Assembly: GCA_021776145.1 (NCBI GenBank)
Contig: JAJFGM010000339.1
Coordinates: forward strand, 1 to 14,019
Direction of reading: 5' to 3'
Source of the DNA: Kiloniellaceae bacterium
GTDB lineage: Bacteria > Pseudomonadota > Alphaproteobacteria > Kiloniellales > Kiloniellaceae
DNA: 14,019 nt
Shown here: piece by piece, positions 7,188 through 13,491 of the stretch
Layout: each line of letters opens with the position of its first letter
Position numbering within the stretch: position 1 is the stretch's first letter
Notes under the pieces: generated by a model
What the model saw: only the letters and a program-made list of their open reading frames with translations
Database searches by the model: none
What the model was told of the DNA's origin: nothing
Made by a program: the position numbers and the translations under genes

Positions 7188-8273
7188 CTAGTGGGCCGGC
7201 TCTAGGACGGCGCGGCGCGTCAGTTCGTGGGCGTGGGCGGCGCGGAAGATCTCGTTGATTTCGGACAGGGGGTGGCGTTCGACGAAGGGCGCGACCTTGA
7301 CCTTGCCGTCGAGCACCAGGTCAAGGGCGCCGCCGTAGAGGTCGGGCGTGCAACCCCAGTTGCCCAGCGCCCGGGCGTGAAAGGCCATGAGGTTGGACAG
7401 CCGCAGTTCCGTCTTGTCCATGGTGAAGCCGACGACGCTGAGCGTCGCGCCATGCACCAACAGGCCGTAAGCCGTCTGCTGACCGGCGGCGCTGCCGGAA
7501 CACTCGAAGATGAACCACTCGGTGGCGCGCAGCCCCTGTTCCCTGGCAAAAGCGGCGACCGCCTTTTTCAGGTCGCGGCCGGAAATCTCCCTGGAGTTGA
7601 AGGTCTTGGCGGCGCCGTATTTGGCGATGGCCGCCAACTTGGCCGCGTCGATATCGATGGCGACGACGGTGGCGCCGAGGGCCGCGGCCACCTGCACGGC
7701 GTAACCGCCAACGCCGCCGGCGCCGATGACGATGGCCAGGTCGCCCGGGCCGATGCCGGACTGGACGGCGGCCTGATAGGGCGTGGTGACGGCATCGGCG
7801 ACGACGGAAACGTCGGCCAACTCCAGGCCCTGCGCGGCCAGGCGCGCCTCGTCGAGGGCACAGAGGCCGCGCGCCGGCACGGTGATGTGGGTGGCGAAGC
7901 CGCCCTGGATGTCGTTGCCCGGCATCAACTGCGCCTTGCAGATCGTGCCCTTGCCACGGCGGCAGAGGTCGCAGTCGCCGCAAGGGATGACGGCGGCGAT
8001 GATGACGGCTTGGCCGGCCCAATCCTCAGCCGCGTCATTGGTCCCGGGCCCGGTCTCGACGACACGGCCGGAAATCTCGTGGCCCAGCGCCAAGGGCAGT
8101 TCGTGTTTGGTGCGGACACCGTCGTAGAGGTAACCGAGATCGGTGTGGCAGACCCCGCAGCCGGCGATCTCGACCAGGACCTCGCCCGGTCCCGGCGTGC
8201 CGGGATCGAAAGCGACCCGTTCAAGCGGCGCCTCGACGGCGGTCATCATCCAGCGGTGTGCGGCGGATGTCAT
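7188..8273 (-). CDS. had: 6-hydroxycyclohex-1-ene-1-carbonyl-CoA dehydrogenase
   Basis: A 361-residue zinc-dependent medium-chain alcohol dehydrogenase, first gene of the operon. By context it oxidises 6-hydroxycyclohex-1-ene-1-carbonyl-CoA to the 6-oxo compound (EC 1.1.1.368). The catalytic-zinc region is GCGVCHTD (38-45; Cys42) and GHE (64-66; His65/Glu66). The structural zinc lobe has Cys98, Cys101, Cys104 and Cys112 (PCGDCDLCRRGKGTIC). The Rossmann loop is GAGGVGG (184-190), and Asp207 at the end of the second strand indicates NAD+ rather than NADP+. The ATG at 8273 follows a purine-rich GGAGGGGAG with eight nt spacing. The substrate assignment depends on its neighbours, since the fold alone is generic. 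The upstream 418-nt region probably holds the operon promoter. Confidence 0.92.
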   Translation of the reverse strand: MTSAAHRWMMTAVEAPLERVAFDPGTPGPGEVLVEIAGCGVCHTDLGYLYDGVRTKHELPLALGHEISGRVVETGPGTNDAAEDWAGQAVIIAAVIPCGDCDLCRRGKGTICKAQLMPGNDIQGGFATHITVPARGLCALDEARLAAQGLELADVSVVADAVTTPYQAAVQSGIGPGDLAIVIGAGGVGGYAVQVAAALGATVVAIDIDAAKLAAIAKYGAAKTFNSREISGRDLKKAVAAFAREQGLRATEWFIFECSGSAAGQQTAYGLLVHGATLSVVGFTMDKTELRLSNLMAFHARALGNWGCTPDLYGGALDLVLDGKVKVAPFVERHPLSEINEIFRAAHAHELTRRAVLEPAH

Positions 8274-8361
8274 CGGCTCGGCTCCCCTCCCCCAGGTTCG
8301 TGGCCCGGACCCAGCACCGACAGGCGCCGTGGGCCTGAGTCTCGTTATTCAATAATTATGT

Positions 8362-8390
8362 ACTGTAATACCGATTAATGAACTTGTCCA
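8362..8390 (-). promoter_or_regulatory. Candidate sigma-70-type promoter for the had-bcrD operon
   Basis: On the minus strand TGGACA (8390-8385, five of six matches to TTGACA) and TACAGT (8367-8362, four of six to TATAAT) are 17 nt apart. They lie in an AT-rich patch inside an otherwise GC-rich genome. Transcription would start near 8355, leaving a leader of about 80 nt before the had ribosome site. Found by eye, so chance matches in AT-rich DNA are possible. Confidence 0.35.
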
Positions 8391-8451
8391 TTCTTTTTTT
8401 GGGGCTATTGAGGATATTCCATTGGCGGTTTCGGACGCCGTGGCGAAGACG

Positions 8452-8575
8452 GTAATTGCGGTGACAGTGCACATAATTACGTAATTGCCGGCGGATTCAG
8501 ATGGCAAGCTCACCTATTTCGACGAAAGTATTGGCGGACCAAGGTTGCGGGAACATAATCAAATGCACTGTCACC
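8452..8575. promoter_or_regulatory. Cluster of inverted repeats, candidate operators in the divergent region
   Basis: The gap 8274-8691 (418 nt, no gene) separates the operon from the divergent plus-strand gene. Its middle holds AATTACGTAATT (8475-8486), a perfect 12-bp palindrome; GTAATTGC twice (8452-8459, 8481-8488); and a 12-bp inverted repeat, GGTGACAGTGCA at 8460-8471 matched by TGCACTGTCACC at 8564-8575. Both arms contain TGCA, an element of the BzdR/BoxR-type aromatic-CoA regulator operators as I recall them; that link is weak. TTGAGGATATTCCA (8409-8422) is a 7-of-10 match to an FNR-type site and is not convincing. A DNA-loop or two-site repressor arrangement is possible. Confidence 0.35.
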
Positions 8576-8624
8576 ATAATTTCGGGAGGCCGGAGCCGAG
8601 ATCATTGCTCAAGGGATGCCGGAT

Positions 8625-8659
8625 TGGCACGATAGTGCCGTCGCGGGGCAAACCCGCGA
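8625..8659 (+). promoter_or_regulatory. Two abutting hairpins in the leader of the 751-residue protein gene
   Basis: GGCAC-GATA-GTGCC (8626-8639, closable by a T-G pair at 8625/8640) is followed without a gap by TCGCGGG-GCAAA-CCCGCGA (8641-8659), a perfect 7-bp GC-rich stem. The ATG at 8692 is 32 nt further on. There is no T-run, so a classical terminator is unlikely. A translation-control, RNA-stability or protein-binding element is possible. Confidence 0.4.
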
Positions 8660-8691
8660 ACAACCAGGCAAGCGCATCGGGGAAGGCAGCA

Positions 8692-10947
8692 ATGTTCAGG
8701 AGTCTCGGGCTTGGGTTCGTCCTCGTCGCTCTTGTCGGTTTTTCACCGCCATTCGAGAGCGCAGCGAAGACGACCCCGGACAGGGCCGCCAATACCCCGT
8801 ACCAGGTGGCACAGGCCAGCACGCCAGCGGATTCCGCCATAAAGGCGGTCATTTCCGACCTCGAGCGTTTCGAAAAACAGGCGGAGAGCATGGCTCCCGG
8901 CGCCTCGGGCGCCAAGCGCACGCTGAAACTGCTCGGCCTGTCGGAAGGCCGGCTGAATTCGTCGCCCAATAAGGCTCACCCCTCGTGGGTCGGGACCAAC
9001 AGCCGCCTGCAGACCTTGAAGCAGCGGCTGACCGACCTCGCCGCCGGAAAAACACCGGGCGCCGCGCCGGCCGGCCAACCCACGGCCGATGTCGATCCGG
9101 CGATCGCCCAGGCCACGTCGGAGTTGAAGCGCATCGATGCCGGCATCGAGGCCATGGCGCCGGGCGACAAGGTAAAGGGCCAGCAATTCATCAACGATCT
9201 CAACAAGGTCGCGAAGGTGCTATCGGCCTATCAGAACCGCGCCGATCCCCATTGGATCGCCGCCGCCCAGTCCTATAACGCCTTGAACAAGAAAACCGCC
9301 GCCAAGGCGAACGCGGCGGCCGAAAGTCAACCGGCAACAACGGCGCAACCGCCAGCCGTGGCGGCGCCGAATGCCAGCGAACAGCGGGTTACCGCCGCGC
9401 TCAAGCGCCTCCGGGACCTCGAGGTCAGCGCCCAACGCATCACCGCCGGTCAGCCGCAGGCGGCGCTTGGGCTGGTCAAGCAACTCGATTCCTTGTCGCA
9501 AGGCCTGGTGAGCGCCGAGGACAAGAACGATCCGCGCTGGGGCGAGCTGACAGGGCGATACCAAACGCTGCGAGGCGCGGTGGTGAGAATCGTCGTCGAC
9601 AACGAGGCCAATAAGCTGGCCAAGATCCTTGCCGACAACATGCAAACCCTCGAGCGCGAGGACCCCCTGAGCGTGCAAAGAGCGGCGGAAACGCAGAGAT
9701 GGCGGGACTTCGTCGCCCAGGCGCGCCAGCGGCAAGCCCAGATCCCCGATCAGGACAACAGCAACGTCGCCGCGCTCGGTGGCAGGATCGACGCGTTTGA
9801 GACCCTGCTGCAAGCCAAGCTCGCCTACCGGCCGCCGGAACAGGAGCCGCTGTGGAACGGCGACTGGTCGCTGGACAAGCCGGTTCTGATCGACTCCATC
9901 GGCGAAGCCGAAACCAGGGTGCTGGTGCAGGTGCACCAGACCCGGCCCTATAGCTGGGTGCCGGAACCCGAGCTGTTGGTCCGCTTCGCCGATTACGCTT
10001 CGGATGACGTGGTTGTCATGCAGTTGCTGAAAGACGGACAACCGCATGGCAAGCAGATGGTCTGCGGCGCGCGCGCCTGGTCGGAAGACGCCAAATGGCG
10101 CGAGTTCCCCAAAGGGGCGACGCTGGCCGCTTTCGGCTGTCGTCCGGGCAAGGAGTTCGGCCTGACGGAAAGCGGCCTCTTCACCCTCAAACTGACCTAC
10201 AAACAAACGCTTTTGGGCGTCACTCACGACTTGGCGAATTTGCGTCTCAATGTGGTCGAACTCAAGCAGGGTGCTCAGAACAACCCCTATATCGTCTACG
10301 GCGACGATTTCGACATGGCACTGAGCGTGGCCACAATCGAAGAGGCCGGCGGCATGGCCTATGACGACGGCAACCCCCAGGAAAACAAGCTGATGTCGTC
10401 AATCGGCTCGGCGGCGCTGGGGCTGGACGAATATGCCGACGCACTCATTCGTGTCTGGTTCAAGACCGACGGCAAATTCGTGCCGACCAAGATGACCTGC
10501 TTCCACAACGACAAGAAGGTCGCCGAAGCCGCGACTTCGGGCGGCAGCGATCGCGGTTATTGGACGCATACGGATGCCGGGCGGCGCAGCGTGAAATGGT
10601 CGCGCGCCGTCTATCGGCTGCACGACCTCAAATTCCGCCCCGCCGCCGACGGCGCGGCCAGCTTTGCCCGGCCCGTGCATTGGATGAACGACAACCCCGG
10701 CGACTACCGCTGCGTCATCACCGGTGGCGGGGAGATCCTCAAGGAACTCTTTTTTGCCATCGGCGATGACGGAAAGATCGTCAAGCCGGCCTGCCAAGCG
10801 CAATCCATGAAGACGACGCGACAGGTAACCCTGTTACGCCATGTAAACAAACTGCCACCAAAAGTCGCATACGACGCGGAAATCGGACGTCAGTTCGGCT
10901 TTTTCGGGAACGTCAGTTGGCAAGGTGACTGCCCGCTGCTGGAATAA
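8692..10947 (+). CDS. Exported repeat-containing protein of unknown function (751 aa)
   Basis: I do not recognise this family. The frame is open from 8485, but the chosen ATG at 8692 follows GGGGAAGG and begins a convincing signal peptide: MFR, a hydrophobic core (LGLGFVLVALVGF, 5-17) and probable cleavage in the small-residue stretch around 20-42. Residues about 48-298 hold three related helical units, and about 303-372 a looser fourth, joined by Ala/Pro-rich linkers. Residues 385-751 are mostly short beta-rich segments with repeated aromatic residues and several cysteines (e.g. MVCGARAW, FGCRPGKEF, MTCFHND, YRCVITGGG, KPACQAQ, GDCPLLE), suggesting disulfides and a periplasmic or surface location. 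No membrane segment is visible after the signal peptide. It is divergent from the benzoyl-CoA operon and shares its control region; a functional tie to that operon is only conjecture. Confidence 0.85.
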   Translation: MFRSLGLGFVLVALVGFSPPFESAAKTTPDRAANTPYQVAQASTPADSAIKAVISDLERFEKQAESMAPGASGAKRTLKLLGLSEGRLNSSPNKAHPSWVGTNSRLQTLKQRLTDLAAGKTPGAAPAGQPTADVDPAIAQATSELKRIDAGIEAMAPGDKVKGQQFINDLNKVAKVLSAYQNRADPHWIAAAQSYNALNKKTAAKANAAAESQPATTAQPPAVAAPNASEQRVTAALKRLRDLEVSAQRITAGQPQAALGLVKQLDSLSQGLVSAEDKNDPRWGELTGRYQTLRGAVVRIVVDNEANKLAKILADNMQTLEREDPLSVQRAAETQRWRDFVAQARQRQAQIPDQDNSNVAALGGRIDAFETLLQAKLAYRPPEQEPLWNGDWSLDKPVLIDSIGEAETRVLVQVHQTRPYSWVPEPELLVRFADYASDDVVVMQLLKDGQPHGKQMVCGARAWSEDAKWREFPKGATLAAFGCRPGKEFGLTESGLFTLKLTYKQTLLGVTHDLANLRLNVVELKQGAQNNPYIVYGDDFDMALSVATIEEAGGMAYDDGNPQENKLMSSIGSAALGLDEYADALIRVWFKTDGKFVPTKMTCFHNDKKVAEAATSGGSDRGYWTHTDAGRRSVKWSRAVYRLHDLKFRPAADGAASFARPVHWMNDNPGDYRCVITGGGEILKELFFAIGDDGKIVKPACQAQSMKTTRQVTLLRHVNKLPPKVAYDAEIGRQFGFFGNVSWQGDCPLLE
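8833..9807 (+). repeat. Three to four diverged protein repeats in the exported protein
   Basis: Units at 8833-9036, 9100-9288 and 9379-9585 encode about 63-69 residues each on a common plan: a helix with L-x-R (DLERFEKQAESM, ELKRIDAGIEAM, RLRDLEVSAQRI), a Gly turn (APG, APG, TAG), a Leu/Val-rich helix, then K/R-x-(D/H)P-x-W (KAHPSWV, RADPHWI, KNDPRWG), and a final Y/L-x-x-L helix (LQTLKQRL, YNALNKKT, YQTLRGAV). A fourth unit (9598-9807) keeps the helix pattern but not the P-x-W motif. Confidence 0.65.
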
Positions 10948-11022
10948 ACCCGGCTCGCAGCCCCCCGCCACGGTGATCGCCTGGCCGATGGATTGGCGAC
11001 AATGGTGCCGCACACAGCTCGA

Positions 11023-11050
11023 CCAAGGCAGGGAACGCCCGTGACCTTGG
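11023..11050. terminator. Hairpin between convergent genes, possible terminator
   Basis: CCAAGG (11023-11028) pairs with CCTTGG (11045-11050), and inside it GGG (11031-11033) can pair with CCC (11038-11040) around AACG. It lies between the stop at 10947 and the convergent stop at 11057, where a shared terminator is expected. No T-run follows on either strand, so intrinsic termination is not assured. The rest of 10948-11056 shows nothing else. Confidence 0.3.
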
Positions 11051-11056
11051 AGGCGG

Positions 11057-11389
11057 CTACTTGCCCACCACCAGGCAGCCCTGGCCGCGCGCCTTGAGCT
11101 GGGCGCAGAGGTCGACGGCCGTGGCGCGGTTGGGGAAGTAGGCGGTCTGCACGCGGTAGAAGACGCCGCGGTCGCCGAGATCGGCGCTTTGCAGGATCAG
11201 CGATAGACTGCCGAGCAGGTCGGGAAAGCTTTTTTGCAGGCGGCGCCATTCCGCTTCCGCCTTGTCGCGCGCGTTCAGGGAGGCGAGTTGGAGCTTGACG
11301 CCTTCCGCAACGGGCCCGGGCTCTTGCGCCTGCAGGCGGGCCAGCGAAAACAGCAGCAGCGCCGCGACCAGGATCGCCAAGCGTGTCAT
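11057..11389 (-). CDS. Small exported SPOR-domain protein
   Basis: A 110-residue protein consisting of a signal peptide and one SPOR domain. MTRLAILVAALLLFSLARLQAQ has a basic start, a hydrophobic core and an A-x-A-like cleavage site (LQAQ, 19-22). SPOR domains bind denuded glycan strands of peptidoglycan, typically at the division site. The fold is recognisable as VKLQLASLNARDKAEAEW (31-48), SLSLILQSADLG (61-72), GVFYRVQTAYFPNRATAVDLC (75-95) and LKARGQGCLVV (98-108), ending on the last strand. Upstream in-frame ATGs (from 11461) would place 24 charged residues before the signal peptide, so the ATG at 11389 is preferred, though its ribosome site is weak. Most SPOR proteins are membrane-anchored; this would be periplasmic. 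It is convergent with the 751-residue protein gene and divergent from the bactofilin gene. Confidence 0.8.
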   Translation of the reverse strand: MTRLAILVAALLLFSLARLQAQEPGPVAEGVKLQLASLNARDKAEAEWRRLQKSFPDLLGSLSLILQSADLGDRGVFYRVQTAYFPNRATAVDLCAQLKARGQGCLVVGK

Positions 11390-11643
11390 TTTTGAGTCCA
11401 ATTCCCCGTAACTTCGAAATGCGGAGGCAAACTTCGCGCGAGCGAATCGCGCCATTGGCAATTTCTGCCGCCGAATTCTGCGGGATTCTCGCCGTCACCG
11501 CAACTCCAATGCAAAAATCTGGGCGTCGCCTCGGGCGTCCCGGGGCCCCTGGCGTGGGCGCGATTTGTTAACCCTTTCCGACCTACACTGGCCATCGGAT
11601 CGCGAGCCATTTTCCCTCACATTCTGGCCAACGGAGGACACCG

Positions 11644-12111
11644 GTGTTCTTCAAGAAACACAACAGTGACACAGCCGAACCGGCTCAACAGCAATCGGCC
11701 CCGGCAGTGCCCCTGCAGCCGCCGGCGGTCAAGGCCGCCCCGGTGCAGCATTCGGTGATCGGCCCCGACCTGAAGATCACCGGCGACCTCGTCAGTTCCG
11801 GCGATATTCGCGTCGACGGCGCGGTCAGCGGCAACATCACCTGCCGCACGCTTGAGCTTGGCAAAGCCCCGGTTCTGGAGAGCAAGGTCAAGGCCGAGAC
11901 CGTGCGGATTTGCGGCGTCTTTTCCGGCGAGGTCGAGGCCAAGTCGGTGGTGCTGTCGAAGTCGGCCCGGGTCGACGGCAAGATCTACCAGGAACGCCTG
12001 GAGATCGAACTCGGCGCCCAATTCGAAGGCGAAGTTCGGCCGCTGGCCGAAGCGCGCAAGCCCAACAAGGCCGAACCGGAGCAAACACAAGGGCTGGTTC
12101 GTGTCGTCTGA
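11644..12111 (+). CDS. Bactofilin-family cytoskeletal protein
   Basis: A 155-residue bactofilin. Bactofilins polymerise without nucleotide into filaments through a right-handed beta-helix and act as scaffolds in cell shape, stalk or polarity. The core is residues about 37-133: SVIGPDLKITGDLVSSGDIRV, VDGAVSGNITCRTLELG, SKVKAETVRICGVFSGEVEA and SARVDGKIYQERLEIELGA show the recurring hydrophobic-Gly pattern of six-residue rungs. The flanks are as expected: a short Pro/Ala/Gln-rich N-terminal tail (11-35) and a charged C-terminal tail. An MFF start may help membrane association. The start codon is GTG, supported by GGAGG seven nt upstream. The gene is monocistronic or first of a unit; 11390-11643 upstream carries a single TTAACC half-site but no promoter I trust. 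No M23 peptidase gene, a common bactofilin partner, is adjacent. Confidence 0.93.
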   Translation: MFFKKHNSDTAEPAQQQSAPAVPLQPPAVKAAPVQHSVIGPDLKITGDLVSSGDIRVDGAVSGNITCRTLELGKAPVLESKVKAETVRICGVFSGEVEAKSVVLSKSARVDGKIYQERLEIELGAQFEGEVRPLAEARKPNKAEPEQTQGLVRVV

Positions 12112-12314
12112 GCTTGGGGTCGCCAGGTTATCCGGGCCGGTCCCCTGCGGCCCGGGTTCGCCGCCGCGGGCGCCCCGCCCAGCACGGCACCGTGATGCGA
12201 AATCGCTATAAAAACGCGCCGAATTAATGCACTTCGTGCCCTGGTCCGGCGCACAAGACCCGCTGACACAGTACGGCCAAGGCCGCCCGCTCGCGAATCT
12301 GCGAAGGACGGGGC

Positions 12315-13133
12315 ATGACTCGAGACGAGGAAATGATGAACATAGCCGAAGAACTGCGCAGCAAAGTCGAAGCGGCGGTCGAGCGCGCCAAACTGGCCGT
12401 CGAGCGCGGCAAAAACCTGGTTTCGACTCTTGACGCGCGCCTTGCCAAACTCGAAATCGAGCTAGCGGCCTACACCGCCAAGTGCAGCGAACTCGAAACC
12501 GAGATTGCGGCCAGCACCGCCAAGTGCGGCGGCCTCGAAAGCGAGAACCTTGGTCTACAGAGGCATTTGGATCTCTTGCTGAGCGCCGTCGAGCAAGACC
12601 GCTTCGACGAAATCTTCGACAGGGCCTCGCGGCGGGTCGGCGACATCGCATCGGCGCTCCAGCAAGGACGGGCACAGGCCGCACCGAACCCCAACGGGCT
12701 GGAAGCGGCCCCTTCCGAGGATCACCGCTCCAACACCGACCCCGAAACCCCTAGCGATCCGGAAGCCCCTAGCGGTCTCGAAGCCCCTAGCGGTCCGGAA
12801 GCCCCTACTGATCCGAAAGCCGCTACCGGTCCCGAAGCCCCTAGCGGCCCGGAAGAGGGCAGCGACCGGCAGAGCGAGATCGATAGGGCCGCCGAGCGCA
12901 ACCCCGACGCCGCGCCGGCAAAGGCCAAATCCCGCGGCAAGAGCAAACGCGAGGCCAATAGGAGCAACCTGAAGCTCATCAGCAGCAACCCGGAGGAACC
13001 GGCACCGGAAAGCGACGACGTCAAAGATGGCGACAGGGATCGCGACGGCGACGACGATGTCGCCGTCATGGAAGTGGTCGAACGCTTGAGCAGCCTGTCC
13101 CACGAACTCGCCGACAGCGAATCGAGCGCCTGA
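12315..13133 (+). CDS. Coiled-coil protein with low-complexity repeat region, unknown function
   Basis: This 272-residue protein has no family I recognise. Residues about 5-95 are a strongly charged, Ala/Leu-rich helix expected to form a coiled coil, including a 14-residue tandem duplication (49-62 and 63-76) that places a cysteine at 57 and 71. Residues 97-117 (DEIFDRASRRVGDIASALQQG) are a second helix. Residues 144-179 are six copies of a Glu-Ala-Pro-Ser-Gly-Pro hexapeptide, then a Lys/Arg-rich basic stretch (204-217) and an acidic tail (DDVKDGDRDRDGDDDVAV, 234-251) before a short final helix. There is no signal peptide or membrane segment, so it is cytoplasmic. The ATG at 12315 follows AAGGA. 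TATAAA at 12207-12212 could be a -10 element, with no good -35. It might be a scaffold or adaptor, judging only by shape and neighbours. Confidence 0.75.
   Translation: MTRDEEMMNIAEELRSKVEAAVERAKLAVERGKNLVSTLDARLAKLEIELAAYTAKCSELETEIAASTAKCGGLESENLGLQRHLDLLLSAVEQDRFDEIFDRASRRVGDIASALQQGRAQAAPNPNGLEAAPSEDHRSNTDPETPSDPEAPSGLEAPSGPEAPTDPKAATGPEAPSGPEEGSDRQSEIDRAAERNPDAAPAKAKSRGKSKREANRSNLKLISSNPEEPAPESDDVKDGDRDRDGDDDVAVMEVVERLSSLSHELADSESSA
12459..12542 (+). repeat. 42-bp tandem duplication within the coiled-coil gene
   Basis: 12459-12500 and 12501-12542 encode ELAAYTAKCSELET and EIAASTAKCGGLES. Exactly 14 residues (two heptads) were duplicated, keeping the coiled-coil register and one cysteine per copy. 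Confidence 0.75.
12744..12869 (+). repeat. 18-bp in-frame minisatellite
   Basis: Six recognisable units of the type GAAGCCCCTAGCGGTCCG run from 12744 to 12851, with a degenerate seventh to 12869. Each encodes six residues (E-A-P-S-G-P with variants), so changes in copy number would preserve the frame. The units use CCT and TAG-containing CCTAGC, unlike the GC-rich codons around them. Confidence 0.85.
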
Positions 13134-13491
13134 GCCAGGCCGGCACCACGCCGCCCGCCGATCGCACCGACTTGGCGGCCCGATCAACATCCCGATCCAT
13201 ATCCAGATCAACATGTAGTAGATCGATACCGGCAACGGCTACAGCATCTTGCAATATCATGGTTAACGTGTCACAATCCTCCCTTGACGGTCGTGGTCGC
13301 CGTCCGCTTCCGGGCAGAATTGGCCCAAGGACGTCTCGAAAGAGATCCCGAAGTTCGGATTCGATGCGCGAAACCTTGCCACCTTGCCCGGCGCTAGTGC
13401 CACCGGCCGTCACGACAAGGCAAGGTCAGCGCTCTGAACTGGTGGCTCGACACAGGGTCATTGGGGTCACGGCAAGAGAGGATTAGCAGCA
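13134..13491. other. Intergenic stretch without a convincing gene
   Basis: These 358 nt hold no ORF with protein-like composition on either strand. GCCGCC (13150-13155) and GGCGGC (13174-13179) could form a hairpin after the coiled-coil gene, without a T-run. GATCAACAT occurs twice (13182-13190, 13206-13214; 24-nt offset). TTGACG at 13284-13289 resembles a -35 box, but no -10 lies at a proper distance. GGTTAAC at 13261 is a single half-site only. Confidence 0.5.

Noticed and set aside
5655..7205. 516-codon plus-strand ORF opposite dch/oah (and similar long ones at 378-1217, 1641-2816, 7227-8378)
   Set aside because: Composition is dominated by Gly/Ala/Arg/His/Asp with no domain pattern, and it mirrors genes with clear crotonase, ASKHA or dehydrogenase motifs.
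8409..8422. FNR/AadR-type box TTGAGGATATTCCA
   Set aside because: Matches only seven of ten consensus positions by my count and is poorly symmetric; not enough to call a site.
11565..11589. Promoter TTGTTA...TACACT before the bactofilin gene
   Set aside because: The two boxes are only 13 nt apart, too close for a sigma-70 promoter.
12555..13235. 226-codon minus-strand ORF opposite the coiled-coil gene
   Set aside because: Its repetitive ARGF segments are the reverse reading of the 18-bp minisatellite; the plus frame gives a regular coiled coil and has a ribosome site.
13066..13413. 115-codon minus-strand ORF and 104-codon plus-strand ORF (13172-13486) in the gap before the ParA gene
   Set aside because: Neither shows a recognisable motif, and each is Arg/Ser- or Pro-rich without a good ribosome site; the stretch is better left as intergenic.
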